From positions 1 to 42,688 of IMG/VR virus record IMGVR_UViG_3300042569_001379: a DNA stretch of 42,688 nucleotides. One strand, written 5' to 3'. Origin of the DNA: a virus. Position numbers and translations under genes: made by a program. Below are positions 1 to 7,603 of the stretch, piece after piece; position 1 is the stretch's first letter; each line of letters starts with the position of its first letter. Below the pieces are notes generated by a model, which did not search any database, was not told the origin of the DNA, and worked only from the letters and a program-made list of their open reading frames with translations.

Positions 1-1623
1 GTTCTCTGGCAGGCCGTCGTTGAGGTCGTAGAAGTCGGCGGTGCCGCGCTCGTTGGTGATGCGAAAGCTCTTCTGCTCGGTGTAGAACTGCTCTATCAGG
101 CTCAATTGAACCTCGCCCTGCATCTGAGCGGCCAGTCGGAGGTTGTCGAAGGGCTTGTTGGTGGCCAGCGTGCCCTGGTCTTGCCTGCGCTCGATGGCAA
201 TGCCGGACGATGCGTTGGTCTGGCGGCCAAGGTTCTCGTCAGTCACGCCACCAACCTGCTGGATCATCTGGATGCCGCGGCTCATGAGTTCCAAGTGCGG
301 GGCTGCAAGGTCGCGCTCCGCGTTGAGCACCATCTCGTAGCCCTTGCGCTTGGTGATGATCGCGTCGGGCTTGGCCACCTCTTCGGCAAAGTCGTCGATG
401 CTCATGCCAGCGGGCAGCGCGCCCTCGTCCATGATCACCTTGTTGCTGCTCAGAATGTGCAGGGCCTTGCTGGCCCGCTTGTTCACGTCGTCCTGGATGT
501 CGCGCACGCCACGGATGACGCCATAGGGCAGGTTGTCCCGGCCTCGGCGGTAGCACCAGATCGGCGTGAAGCGGAATCGGTTGTGCTTGTAGGGGCTCGG
601 TCCTTCCCAAAGCATGTCCTTGACCGTCATGTGGGCTACTCGCACGCGCATCATCATCTTGCTTACCAGCCGGGATGCGTTGCTTGCCAATGCCTCTACG
701 TGGTTCGGGTCTTGCGGGTCGTACACCTCGCCTTTGCGCGGCCCGCCCTTGAGCTTCTGCACGCGCTCGGGCACGCGGTACTCGCATTCGATCAGGCGAA
801 CGCGCTGGCGCTTGTGGGTCACTACGGTGCGAGAGACGCCAAAGTTGGAGCGGTCAAACTCGGCGTAGTCCATGGGGATGTCGCCGTCCGTTTCCTCCAG
901 GCCTGTCATCATCGTGGCGTCCACGGCCGCCGAATCAATCTGGGCATGGCGGCCCGGGAACAGAGCCTTGGCCACGTCCACGTCCGTCCACTTGGTGCGG
1001 AAGATGTACCGCCCGTCGCTGTTGTCGAGCTCGGTGGCCGCGCTGTCGTGCAAGATGTTGCGCCAACTTTCGTACCGCGAGTACACGGTTTCGCTGTCGT
1101 CCTCGTCCTGCGCGCCGTCCTCCAGCCAGCCCAAGCCCACCTTGATGGCGTCTTCAAAGGCGCGGCTGCGGTGGAATGGCAGCTTGTTCACGTCGCTGAC
1201 GTACTTCAGCAGCTTGGTCTTGAGTTCGGCCGGCTTGGTGTCCTCTTTGCCACGCGGCAGGATCTTGAAGTCGGTGCGGCCGCGCTTTTCTGTGCCGATG
1301 ATCCAGTTGATGCTGGTGGCGATGACGTTGTAGACGATGGGGGCCTGGCCGCGCTCCTTGAGCACCTGGGCTTCTTCTTCGGACCACTGGATGTTGTCGT
1401 AGTAGTCCTCGTCAATCGCCATCTGGAAGCGGTTTTCGCTCTGGCGGTCGAGCTCCTGTCTATAGTAGCTGATCAGACGGCCATGCAATTTCTGCATCTC
1501 GTGGCTGTCGAGGTTGTTGGCAGGCTTGGCTGGCTGCGCTGTCGGCTTTGCCTCCGGCATCCGGTCCTCTGGCGTTGCCTTGCGGTTCACGCTGGTCAGG
1601 GAGCTGTCGCGCAGGTCGAACAT
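1..1623 (-). CDS. Portal protein, P22-like (C-terminus off the left end)
   Basis: Forms the dodecameric ring at one capsid vertex through which DNA is packaged and ejected. The reading frame is open for 541 codons from the ATG at 1623 to base 1 with no stop, so the C-terminal part lies outside the window (P22 portal has about 725 residues). The N-terminus is polar. It is followed by a stretch rich in Tyr, Asp and Glu (YYRQELDRQSENR, then DEDYYDNIQW), a TSINWIIGTEKRGRTDFKI segment typical of P22-type portals, and an RLIECEYRVPERVQKLKGG region. A GAGG Shine-Dalgarno precedes the ATG. It lies downstream of terminase, separated by four small genes. The family call is confident; the length and end cannot be seen. 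Confidence 0.88.
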   Translation of the reverse strand, partial: MFDLRDSSLTSVNRKATPEDRMPEAKPTAQPAKPANNLDSHEMQKLHGRLISYYRQELDRQSENRFQMAIDEDYYDNIQWSEEEAQVLKERGQAPIVYNVIATSINWIIGTEKRGRTDFKILPRGKEDTKPAELKTKLLKYVSDVNKLPFHRSRAFEDAIKVGLGWLEDGAQDEDDSETVYSRYESWRNILHDSAATELDNSDGRYIFRTKWTDVDVAKALFPGRHAQIDSAAVDATMMTGLEETDGDIPMDYAEFDRSNFGVSRTVVTHKRQRVRLIECEYRVPERVQKLKGGPRKGEVYDPQDPNHVEALASNASRLVSKMMMRVRVAHMTVKDMLWEGPSPYKHNRFRFTPIWCYRRGRDNLPYGVIRGVRDIQDDVNKRASKALHILSSNKVIMDEGALPAGMSIDDFAEEVAKPDAIITKRKGYEMVLNAERDLAAPHLELMSRGIQMIQQVGGVTDENLGRQTNASSGIAIERRQDQGTLATNKPFDNLRLAAQMQGEVQLSLIEQFYTEQKSFRITNERGTADFYDLNDGLPEN

Positions 1624-1631
1624 TTTGGGCC

Positions 1632-2069
1632 TCAGATTTGCTTAACTTGCTCAAATTCCTGCAATTCTAGCGTTTTGCTGCGCCCGTCGCCAGTTTTGAG
1701 CTCTACAAATGCGCCCGTGACGGCTTCTTGCGGGTCAACTGGCATGCTCACAAGGTCCGGGAGGTGGCTGTGGATCATGTCGGCGATCTTGTGCGTCCTG
1801 GTCATGCTGTCCTCGAAGCCCAGGCACTGCGCGATGTGCTTTGCGGCATTCACGAGGTACTTCACGTCGGCGTACTTGTAGGCCGATGACAGGGCGATAA
1901 CGCACGGCTTGACGCTGCTGGGCGGACGGTAGCGCGGGACAATGACGAGGCACGGCTCGGTGTCTTCCTTGGCCTCGCTGTAAACCCATGAGCCAAAGAG
2001 CACCATGTCGCCCAGCTCGCGCATGAAGTGGTGACGGCTGAGGTCAATTGCTGGTTGTGTGTCGGTCAT
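1632..2069 (-). CDS. Conserved phage protein of unknown function (145 aa)
   Basis: Not assigned to a function. The chosen ATG begins MTDTQPAIDLSRHHFMREL. An in-frame start 10 codons upstream exists but adds residues lying inside the preceding gene. The protein is soluble and mixed alpha/beta, with a core reading DMVLFGSWVYSE, then VIALSSAYKYADVKYLV, then IADMIHSHLPDLV. It has no membrane segment or metal motif. Its place between terminase and portal, with the portal ATG 9 bp after its stop, suggests co-expression with head genes. It overlaps the 3' end of the preceding small gene by 26 bp. No strong Shine-Dalgarno is visible, so translation may be coupled to the upstream gene. Confidence 0.72.
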   Translation of the reverse strand: MTDTQPAIDLSRHHFMRELGDMVLFGSWVYSEAKEDTEPCLVIVPRYRPPSSVKPCVIALSSAYKYADVKYLVNAAKHIAQCLGFEDSMTRTHKIADMIHSHLPDLVSMPVDPQEAVTGAFVELKTGDGRSKTLELQEFEQVKQI

Positions 2070-2241
2070 TTTTGTATACCGTAAGGTAAAGCGTGCCATC
2101 GATCAAACAGGTGTAGGGGCGGCGATGGGCTTTTACGTATTTGTGAGTGGATTTTTGTGCAGCAAACCACGCATCACTGGTCATGGTCTTGCGCAGTTCG
2201 TACTCCTCGTCAGGGCTGATTTCTTTGACGACTACGTTCAT
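2044..2241 (-). CDS. Small hypothetical phage protein (65 aa)
   Basis: Unrecognised. Sixty-five residues, basic in the second half (STHKYVKAHRRPYTCLIDG), with a final short beta-like segment (GTLYLTVYKNDR). The ATG at 2241 has a GAGG Shine-Dalgarno and overlaps the stop of the upstream gene as ATGA. The 3' end overlaps the next gene. It belongs to the tightly packed cassette between terminase large subunit and portal. Confidence 0.6.
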   Translation of the reverse strand: MNVVVKEISPDEEYELRKTMTSDAWFAAQKSTHKYVKAHRRPYTCLIDGTLYLTVYKNDRHTTSN

Positions 2242-2393
2242 TGCGGCCTCTCGTCTTCGTCGAATGTCATGTCCTCTGGGTGCTCAACCGGGGCGTGGAT
2301 CGTCACGTCTCCGTGCTCACCGACCAGGCGCAGGCACGGGCCGCACACCATGCAGTAGTAAATCCCGGCCTCGGTGTCTGCGACTGCGGTCAC
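2238..2393 (-). CDS. Small CxxC-containing phage protein (51 aa, GTG start)
   Basis: Fifty-one residues from a GTG at 2393. The start overlaps the upstream stop as GTGA, has an AAGGG Shine-Dalgarno, and the gene ends as ATGA on the next one, so both ends fit an operon of coupled genes. The sequence has three cysteines in the order CMVCGPC near residues 14-20, a possible half metal-binding knuckle, then an acidic C-terminus. Function unknown. Confidence 0.55.
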   Translation of the reverse strand: MTAVADTEAGIYYCMVCGPCLRLVGEHGDVTIHAPVEHPEDMTFDEDERPQ

Positions 2394-2596
2394 GTACCGG
2401 CCCTTCGCTTGGGGGTGTCGAGCCTGCGCGCACTGCCATCAGCGTCGATCAGGTACGTCGTGCCGGCCACCTGCTGGAGCTTGACCACCGAAAGGCCGTA
2501 GCGGTTGACGGTGGCCTGAGCCCAGTCCAACAGTTTGGCGTTCAGCCACTGCTTTGCTCGGCCCATTATGGTTACGCCTGGTGCGTAGGTAGTCAT
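2390..2596 (-). CDS. Small hypothetical phage protein (68 aa)
   Basis: Unrecognised. The ATG at 2596 has a well-placed AAGGA Shine-Dalgarno. The upstream in-frame start at 2620 lacks one and was rejected. The protein has a helix (AKQWLNAKLLDWAQATVNRYG) and a short beta hairpin (TTYLIDADGSARRLD), ending in basic residues. It is the first gene after terminase large subunit and sits just downstream of a dispersed operator-like dyad at 2637-2653, so it may start a new transcript leading into portal. Confidence 0.6.
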   Translation of the reverse strand: MTTYAPGVTIMGRAKQWLNAKLLDWAQATVNRYGLSVVKLQQVAGTTYLIDADGSARRLDTPKRRAGT

Positions 2597-2636
2597 TGTT
2601 GTCCTTCTTGACGGCCACATGCCCGGCCGCTTGGGC

Positions 2637-2653
2637 GGTTTGATTCTAGTACC
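2637..2653. promoter_or_regulatory. Dispersed operator-like dyad, site H
   Basis: Minus strand reads GGTACTAGAATCAAACC, 15 of 17 positions of which fit the family described in the findings (GGT, 11 bp, ACC). It lies between the terminase stop (2660) and the small gene starting at 2596. It contains a TAGAAT that could serve as a -10 element on the minus strand; no good -35 is visible. It is one of eight such sites. Confidence 0.5.
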
Positions 2654-2659
2654 ACGGTG

Positions 2660-4198
2660 CTACGCTGACCGCCAGCTCCGCGATTTTTTCCGGGTTGGCA
2701 GCACTTGGCCGCGCGAGACGTTGATCTGCCCGTTCTTGTAGGCCTGCGCAAACTGTCGAAGTGCGTCGGCCGCCTCGCTGTGGTTGCCGGTCTTGTCGGG
2801 CTCGCTGTCCCAGCACGCCAGCCTGGCATTCCATTTGCGTCGGTAGAGCTCAATGTGCTTGATGCCTTCGGCGCAGTGGGTTTCGTCGAACCAAAGCAGC
2901 GGGAAGACATCGCGGGTGTGCTGGATGCCCCAATTCACGTCCTCGATGCGCGGCACGATCTCAAAGCGCACGCCGGGCATGAGTTCCTCCAGCATCTCCT
3001 TGGGGCTCTTGTTGCTGGTCTGGCCTTGCCTGCGGTGGTCGGCGTCGTGTGGCAGAAAAATGGTGTCCCATATCAGGCCCAAGCCTTGCAGCCATGCCGC
3101 GAAGTAGCTGTAAGGCTCCCCCCACCCCTCCTTGAAGCGGATGACGCGCCACTCCATGCCCAGGCGCTGCATTACCCAGACTGCGGTCCCGTCGCTGTTG
3201 CCGATGTCCCAGAACGTGAAGGCGGCGTTGCCCGGCAATACCGGGATGCTGGGCACAAAGCGGCCATTGGCGCGCGCGGCCGCGATCTGGTTGGCGTAGT
3301 ACGTGCCCTCCATGCTGACGCTGAAAGCCTCGTCGAGCGTACTGGGGTACTCTTGGTACATCTGCTGCTGGTCGCCCGCGAAGGTCTGGCGCAGCGTCGT
3401 GACGTACCAGGCGCGCTTGCGCTGGCCGATGGCGCGGTTGATCTTGGCCTGGATCTGCTCAAAATACTCGTGCTGCTTGGGCGTGATGATGACGCCTTTC
3501 GGGTCAAGCTCGTATTCCCTGGCGTCCCACCAGCTTGCGAAGTGCAGTTTGAACTCAAGCGGCGAAAGCTTGCGCCCGGCGTCTTGGAGCGCGCGGGCCT
3601 CGGTTGTCATGTCGTAAAACTTGCCGTCGCGGCCCTCGGCGGTGGACTCAATGAAGATCAGGCCGTCCTGCGGCACCGCGGGCAGCGTACCAGTGACCAC
3701 CTCGGCGGCCTTGTCCGGGTACTTGGCACAAATCTTGCCGAACTCTGAGACGTGGACAAAGTTGGGCGTGCCGCCCCGCATGCTGGTTCCCACCCGCACC
3801 TTGGAGCCGTTGGCAAACTCTATGCTGGTCTTGGTCTTGCTCGTCACCGGCACCATGGCCTTCACCTGCTCCGGCAGGTTGTTGTAGGCCAGCTCGATCT
3901 TGGACTGGAAGATGTCCTGCGCTGTGTCCAGGTCTTGCGCGATTACGCCAACATCGCTGCCGGGCTGGAAGAGTGCTGTGTCTAGGCCCAGCAACTGGAT
4001 CAGCGTCGAGAAGCCACGCTGGCGTGCTTTGGGGATGATGTTGCGGTAGTGCAGGTTTTCAAGCAGTCGCTCCTGCGCCTCGTTGGGCCTGAACACTACG
4101 ATGTTCTTCTGCTTGTCCTTGATCTTGTACAGGTTCCTGATCCGCCAGTGCGGGTCGGACAAGAGGCTCACCAGCTTGGCCTTGGCGGCTTCGTCCAT
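2660..4198 (-). CDS. terL: Terminase large subunit
   Basis: ATP-driven DNA packaging motor and endonuclease (512 aa). The ATPase part has a Walker A variant KARQRGFST at residues 57-65, a Walker B region FVHVSEFG at 147-154 and the coupling motif ESTAEGR at 184-190. The C-terminal RNase H-like nuclease has FWDIG near residue 330 (first acidic residue), an HDADHR segment and a final NHSEAADALRQ motif. Length and order match P22/Sf6-type large subunits. The ATG at 4198 lies 2 bp after the small-subunit stop, so the two are co-transcribed. Confidence in the family is high. Confidence 0.95.
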   Translation of the reverse strand: MDEAAKAKLVSLLSDPHWRIRNLYKIKDKQKNIVVFRPNEAQERLLENLHYRNIIPKARQRGFSTLIQLLGLDTALFQPGSDVGVIAQDLDTAQDIFQSKIELAYNNLPEQVKAMVPVTSKTKTSIEFANGSKVRVGTSMRGGTPNFVHVSEFGKICAKYPDKAAEVVTGTLPAVPQDGLIFIESTAEGRDGKFYDMTTEARALQDAGRKLSPLEFKLHFASWWDAREYELDPKGVIITPKQHEYFEQIQAKINRAIGQRKRAWYVTTLRQTFAGDQQQMYQEYPSTLDEAFSVSMEGTYYANQIAAARANGRFVPSIPVLPGNAAFTFWDIGNSDGTAVWVMQRLGMEWRVIRFKEGWGEPYSYFAAWLQGLGLIWDTIFLPHDADHRRQGQTSNKSPKEMLEELMPGVRFEIVPRIEDVNWGIQHTRDVFPLLWFDETHCAEGIKHIELYRRKWNARLACWDSEPDKTGNHSEAADALRQFAQAYKNGQINVSRGQVLPTRKKSRSWRSA

Positions 4199-4200
4199 GG

Positions 4201-4755
4201 TCAGCCCTTGGGCTTGATGGGCGTGCCGGCGACCTTGGTGAACAGTTCGGCCAGCGGGTTTTCAGGCTGCACGCCGTGGTTCAGGTCAACCTTGTCGCCC
4301 CACTTCTTGGGATTCCACTTCGCCAGCAGCTTCAGGCGCGTCTCGATGCGAAGTTTGCTGCGCTGGATGAACTCGGTGTTCGGGCGCGGCCCGTTTTCCG
4401 TCAGCACCTCGTCGCCGGTCGTGTCATCCGCAATGTCCATGCACTCCTGGGAAATGGCGTCCTCGCCAAGCTCTCGTGCGCGCGCGATGCGTGCAGCGAA
4501 AAGCGGGTCTTTCTCCATCCAATCGTAAATAGCTCGCCAAGTTGGCATGTGCTCACTTCTGCAAATGCTGCGCAGTGTTTCGCCATCGGAGATTCGCCGA
4601 ACGATCTCTTCTGCTAGGTCTTGCGGCACAGGTACTGGCTTGGATGGCCTGCCACGCGGCCGCTTTGGCTGCTCTGGTGTCTTGACCTTGACCGTGCGCC
4701 CCTTCGCCGCAGCCTTGGGCTTGGCTGTTGGTTTGGGCTTTGGCTGGTTTGACAT
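4201..4755 (-). CDS. terS: Terminase small subunit, Sf6-like
   Basis: Recognises the packaging site and hands DNA to TerL (184 aa). The N-terminus is very basic and rich in Lys, Pro and Ala (about residues 1-40). Next comes a helix-turn-helix-like region (LAEEIVRRISDGETLRSICR, then MPTWRAIYDWM), then an oligomerisation helix region (FAARIARARELGEDAISQE). Near the end is LKLLAKWNPKKWGDKVDLNH, a signature of Sf6-gp1-type small subunits. It lies directly before terL. No clear Shine-Dalgarno precedes the ATG. A dispersed operator-like site lies about 55 bp upstream. Confidence 0.9.
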   Translation of the reverse strand: MSNQPKPKPTAKPKAAAKGRTVKVKTPEQPKRPRGRPSKPVPVPQDLAEEIVRRISDGETLRSICRSEHMPTWRAIYDWMEKDPLFAARIARARELGEDAISQECMDIADDTTGDEVLTENGPRPNTEFIQRSKLRIETRLKLLAKWNPKKWGDKVDLNHGVQPENPLAELFTKVAGTPIKPKG

Positions 4756-5074
4756 GGCTGCAATGCTGGGTTGAGCTTTTGGGGTGGTGGTGGTGATTCG
4801 AGCGGTATGGTAGCACTATCGAACCAGTTGGGGGAATGATGGACGGTGGAATAGTCTTTGATGTCGTTGGGGTTGGTGGTGGTGTTGACCGGGTTTGCTG
4901 TGTCCGATTGTTGGACATTCCGGTGTCCGAGTTTTTGGGGTGGGCTCCTGTTGGGCCCCCCCTTACTCTGAGGCTTCTTGATTCTGCGGGGGTGGCTTGT
5001 GGGCTGCTGGGGTTCTTGCCCGGGGAGGTGCGCGCCGCTTGGTGTCGTCCAGGGCGGCGGCTGGGTGATGTGAG
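4756..5074. other. Noncoding stretch upstream of terS with operator site A
   Basis: About 320 bp with no convincing gene; the open frames here are proline-rich shadows. It contains operator-like site A at 4809-4825 (minus strand GGTTCGATAGTGCTACC). The plus strand is rich in runs of G and T, including a C-run near 4953-4959. Position directly before the terminase genes makes it a candidate for the packaging start or the late promoter, but in P22 the pac site lies inside the small-subunit gene, so this is only a suggestion. Confidence 0.45.
4809..4825. promoter_or_regulatory. Dispersed operator-like dyad, site A
   Basis: Minus strand GGTTCGATAGTGCTACC followed by AT, matching the GGT-N11-ACC family. 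It lies 54-70 bp upstream of the terS start codon. Its first eight bases are identical to those of sites B, C and E. Confidence 0.6.
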
Positions 5075-5287
5075 CTACTTGGTGGTTTTGGATTGATTTG
5101 CGATCCCCCTTGTCAGTAGGTCTAGGGTACGCTGGGATGGTACCCGAGGTGGTTTGGCCATCGTGTAGATGCGCAGGGTGATTTCCTTGAGGCCTGTGAT
5201 CTCGCATGCCTGGCGCAGGCGGTCTACGTTGCGCGGGCCTGGGAGCTGGGCCATGAGTGCCTTGAGTTGTTCGCTGCGGCCGGTCAT
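5075..5287 (-). CDS. Small helical phage protein before terminase (70 aa)
   Basis: Function unknown. Seventy residues, mostly helical, with the segment RNVDRLRQACEITGLKEITL resembling a helix-turn-helix; the remainder is basic (MAKPPRVPSQRT). The ATG at 5287 has a GGAGC Shine-Dalgarno and overlaps the previous stop as ATGA. It is the last small gene before terS. A DNA-binding role is plausible from the helix pair and charge but not shown. Confidence 0.6.
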   Translation of the reverse strand: MTGRSEQLKALMAQLPGPRNVDRLRQACEITGLKEITLRIYTMAKPPRVPSQRTLDLLTRGIANQSKTTK

Positions 5288-5481
5288 GTTGCTTTAGCTC
5301 CTTTGCGCTTCTTTTGGAACTTTGGTGCAGGTGTTTGCACCGTACTTTTTGCAGCCCATCCTAGCGTGGACTCGCCATTCTGCCGGGTGGCGTCGATCAG
5401 CGTTTGCCGGTGGCTTTTTGCGCCTGCCGACCAGTTTACTTGCGAAGGGATTGCGCGCCAGTTGAAGGGGGATGTGGTCAT
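5284..5481 (-). CDS. Small basic hypothetical protein (65 aa)
   Basis: Unrecognised. Both ends use ATGA overlaps with neighbours, which supports the frame. The C-terminus is strongly basic (KFQKKRKGAKAT). There are no cysteines, membrane segments or known motifs. Confidence 0.55.
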   Translation of the reverse strand: MTTSPFNWRAIPSQVNWSAGAKSHRQTLIDATRQNGESTLGWAAKSTVQTPAPKFQKKRKGAKAT

Positions 5482-5657
5482 GCAGCACCCATACCGATCA
5501 ATTCAAAGACAGCACAAAGAAACGCAGCGGCGAGCGCAGAGGCGGATAGCACAAAGCAAAAAACTACTGCTTTCGTAGATTTTCCTTCATGAATGAACGC
5601 GGCCATTCCCAAACAAAAAATAGCGCCGATGATGATCAAGTAAGTAGCCAGCATCAT
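5478..5657 (-). CDS. Small membrane protein with two predicted segments (59 aa)
   Basis: Begins MMLATYLIIIGAIFCLGMAAF, a first transmembrane helix at about residues 3-21, then a short polar turn (IHEGKSTK) and a second helix (AVVFCFVLSASALAAAFLCA) to about residue 50. The ATG at 5657 overlaps the upstream stop as ATGA and has an AAGG Shine-Dalgarno. Inner-membrane location is likely. It lies in the accessory cassette, far from the lysis genes, so a holin role is not favoured; superinfection exclusion would be a guess. Function unknown. Confidence 0.6.
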   Translation of the reverse strand: MMLATYLIIIGAIFCLGMAAFIHEGKSTKAVVFCFVLSASALAAAFLCAVFELIGMGAA

Positions 5658-5914
5658 GCACCGCCTTTCTGTCCCCGTGCGCGGATAGCGGCTGCACATT
5701 GATTCATCGCCGACCTAAAACCGTTCCACCATTCATTGGTTTTCACTGCTCCACCAATGCGCCCTTCGCACACCTTCGCGTTTTCTTCCCGCTCATGCTG
5801 CGCGACAAGCTCGGCGAAGCGGGTTAGCTCGGCGAGTTCCATTCCTCGCATGCTGACTGGCAGGTTCAGATAGCCGGATTTGTCGGCCCACTCGATTACT
5901 TGCTCTGGTTTCAT
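5654..5914 (-). CDS. Hypothetical phage accessory protein (86 aa)
   Basis: Eighty-six residues: MKPEQVIEWADKSGYL at the start, a helical segment with VAQHEREENAKVCE, and a C-terminal CAAAIRARG. These phrases recur in small accessory proteins of proteobacterial phages. The ATG at 5914 has a GAAGG Shine-Dalgarno. It overlaps both neighbours by 4 bp. No enzyme motif is seen. Confidence 0.65.
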   Translation of the reverse strand: MKPEQVIEWADKSGYLNLPVSMRGMELAELTRFAELVAQHEREENAKVCEGRIGGAVKTNEWWNGFRSAMNQCAAAIRARGQKGGA

Positions 5915-6204
5915 TTCTTGCCCTTCGCGTTAATAACTGCCAGCGCGATTGCTTTTTGTGGGGTGTCTGCAAGTGCTCGGCCTTTGCCTGGAACATAAGA
6001 GTACCATTCAGTTGCGCCAGTGCTTTGCGGAAAACAGTCATACCGCTCCGCAATCGGCCCAGCAACTGCCCAGTCTCGGTAGTCAAAGCGCCGACACATG
6101 ATTACTGGGCGCCTTTCATGCACATACACGCCCGAGTAACCGCTGGTTACATTCGACCACCCAATAGCCAGCGCCAGTGCTCTTGAAATCTCCGTATCGG
6201 TCAT
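5911..6204 (-). CDS. Phage ABA-sandwich-like protein (97 aa)
   Basis: Ninety-seven residues beginning MTDTEISRALALAIGW, with a middle FDYRDWAVAGPIAERYDCFP and an end ADTPQKAIALAVI. This pattern (start helix, WxxVGPIAERY-like core, final helix after TP) matches the Phage_ABA_S family, small proteins of unknown role in many phages. It overlaps both neighbours as ATGA. Confidence 0.65.
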   Translation of the reverse strand: MTDTEISRALALAIGWSNVTSGYSGVYVHERRPVIMCRRFDYRDWAVAGPIAERYDCFPQSTGATEWYSYVPGKGRALADTPQKAIALAVINAKGKK

Positions 6205-6659
6205 TTCGCCTCCCCTGCTTTGAGCAATGCGTTAGCTACCTTGTAAGCCCAGTCGCAACCCGCGACGGGGAAATCATCACCCTCTTGTAAACTTGCCAAC
6301 ACGCCAGCCACTACTGTCTCCGCCAGTTCATCCCTGCGCGACTGCACAATCATCGCGTCCAGCTCTGGAATGCCGCTGTTTGGCACCTTGAGCTTGATTG
6401 CTGCGTACTGGCGCAAGGTCATGTAGTTCGCCATGTTGTCCATTGGAAGCGGCGCGGTAACGTACATTGTTCCGAGAATTGGCTCGCCGACTACTTTCAC
6501 TTGTGGGTCTTTGCTCATGATTTTTGCTCCTTTACTTTCTAACTCTGCTTCGGCCCTGTGAGCGCGGCCCTGCCAATAGTGCGCGTCACAGTAGCCACCT
6601 TGGTCAATGCCATCTTTGTGCAGCGTAAATTCCTCGCTTCCGCACTTGATGCACTTCAT
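6201..6659 (-). CDS. Zinc-ribbon protein with a likely internal translation start (152 aa)
   Basis: The N-terminus (MKCIKCGSEEF, then GYCDAHYWQGRAHRAEAELE) has CxxC plus a further Cys and His, a small zinc-ribbon-like knuckle at residues 3-30. From residue 48 (ATG at 6518) a second unit begins MSKDPQVKVV. A perfect AAAGGAG Shine-Dalgarno sits 8 bp before this internal ATG, inside codons for SKGAK. The second unit resembles small accessory proteins (YMTLRQYAAIKLKVP, then a C-terminal helix). The gene is therefore either a two-part fusion or two nested products. It starts with a 1-bp overlap (TAATG) on the upstream gene. Confidence 0.6.
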   Translation of the reverse strand: MKCIKCGSEEFTLHKDGIDQGGYCDAHYWQGRAHRAEAELESKGAKIMSKDPQVKVVGEPILGTMYVTAPLPMDNMANYMTLRQYAAIKLKVPNSGIPELDAMIVQSRRDELAETVVAGVLASLQEGDDFPVAGCDWAYKVANALLKAGEAK

Positions 6660-6928
6660 TATTGCTCTCCGGTTGCTTTTGCGATTGCTGCGCGGGCGGC
6701 TTGAACTTCATCTTCGTGCAAAGATACGGTGTACCATCCATCTCCGTCGTCATGACCGACTGAGCAAATGATCGACTTCAAAGCCTCCAGCAACTCCGCG
6801 TTCACTTCATGCAAGCGGCGCAATTCGGCTTCACATTCCACGGTGTCCAAGCCCGGCACGATCATCAGGGTTTTTGTCAGCGCGTTGCATGCGTCGGCCA
6901 ATTGCAGCGCTTTAGGCTGCCCGCTCAT
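6659..6928 (-). CDS. Hypothetical accessory protein (89 aa)
   Basis: Begins MSGQPKALQLADACNALTK and continues with a coiled-coil-like helix (CEAELRRLHEVNAELLEALK) and a short C-terminal domain. Leucine-rich phrases of this kind recur in phage accessory proteins. The ATG at 6928 overlaps the upstream stop as ATGA; longer upstream starts were rejected because they run over that gene. Function unknown. Confidence 0.6.
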   Translation of the reverse strand: MSGQPKALQLADACNALTKTLMIVPGLDTVECEAELRRLHEVNAELLEALKSIICSVGHDDGDGWYTVSLHEDEVQAARAAIAKATGEQ

Positions 6929-7086
6929 CGCTGCCCCCAAACAATCAAGCCGGTGACGATAGCAACGGCGGCAATGGCAAACCACCATGCGGCGCTGTAA
7001 CCCGTTTCCCGTGGCTCGGTAATCTCGCGGCTGGTGTAGGGGCCGAATGCTTCTTGCATGGTGCGTGGGCATTTGCGTGTTTGCAT
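6925..7086 (-). CDS. Small single-pass membrane protein (53 aa)
   Basis: Polar N-terminus of about 30 residues (MQTRKCPRTMQEAFGPYTSR), then one transmembrane helix (AAWWFAIAAVAIVTGLIVW) and a two-residue tail. The ATG at 7086 has a GGAGA Shine-Dalgarno. Likely inner membrane, N-in or tail-anchored. Function unknown. Confidence 0.6.
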   Translation of the reverse strand: MQTRKCPRTMQEAFGPYTSREITEPRETGYSAAWWFAIAAVAIVTGLIVWGQR

Positions 7087-7156
7087 TGTGTCTCTCCAAG
7101 TTAAAGTAAAAGCCCGCTGCGACGGGCTGGGGCTGGGTGTCAGGCAATTCTTTGCG

Positions 7157-7375
7157 CTACTTGATGCGCCAGATGCGAACAACATCGCCGAAAGTGCGCG
7201 TTGCAAATTTTTGAGTTCCGCCTCTTTTTTTAAAGAACTGAATTGCGCTTCTTACGTTAGTAATCTCATTGATCGGCAAAGAAAAGCTATCACCTATTTC
7301 CATTTTTTTGAACGGGTAAATAGATTCTTTATCAGTTGAATGGAATGGGATGTTTTTTTCAATTACGATGCTCAT
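7157..7375 (-). CDS. Small conserved phage protein (72 aa)
   Basis: Begins MSIVIEKNIPFHSTDKESIYPFKKM, followed by EIGDSFSLPI and, after a helix with SAIQFFKKRGG, a last strand TRTFGDVVRIWRIK. This fold outline (YPF..M..GDSF, then RIW near the end) is a recurring small phage family of unknown role. The base composition is richer in A and T than its neighbours, hinting at separate acquisition. The Shine-Dalgarno is weak. Confidence 0.6.
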   Translation of the reverse strand: MSIVIEKNIPFHSTDKESIYPFKKMEIGDSFSLPINEITNVRSAIQFFKKRGGTQKFATRTFGDVVRIWRIK

Positions 7376-7418
7376 AATTAGCTTACCTACTTAAAGCAAA
7401 AAAAGAATTGCGGTGGCG

Positions 7419-7556
7419 TCAGGCGTCGAATGCTTCGCGTGCTGCTTTGCGCGTAGTGCCGAACTGCTTGCCAGCGTGAACGCCGTCAATCCAGCGAGTT
7501 GCGATAAAGCCGCTCTTACCGTTGAACCGCACTGCTTCGTATGTGAATTTGGTCAT
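7419..7556 (-). CDS. Small hypothetical protein (45 aa)
   Basis: Forty-five residues beginning MTKFTYEAVRFNGKSGFIAT with a basic C-terminal helix (TTRKAAREAFDA). The ATG at 7556 has a GGAG Shine-Dalgarno 8 bp upstream. It would be the first gene of a transcript from the promoter candidate at about 7604-7656. Its size and beta-beta-alpha outline resemble small DNA-interacting phage proteins, but that is a guess. Confidence 0.5.
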   Translation of the reverse strand: MTKFTYEAVRFNGKSGFIATRWIDGVHAGKQFGTTRKAAREAFDA

Positions 7557-7603
7557 GTTGCTTTCTCCAGTTGCGCCCCGCACTATTGCTTGGCATGACT
7601 GAA

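Noticed and set aside
106-1881. Long plus-strand open frame of 591 codons
   Set aside because: It is the antisense shadow of the portal and the next gene; the minus-strand translations match known phage families, this one does not.
4945-4975. C/G-rich run before terS as a cos site
   Set aside because: No cohesive-end motif or terminal repeat can be recognised; a headful-packaging terminase of this type would not need one.
4614-5207. Proline-rich minus-strand frame over terS and its upstream region
   Set aside because: Out of frame with the clear terS gene and of low-complexity composition.
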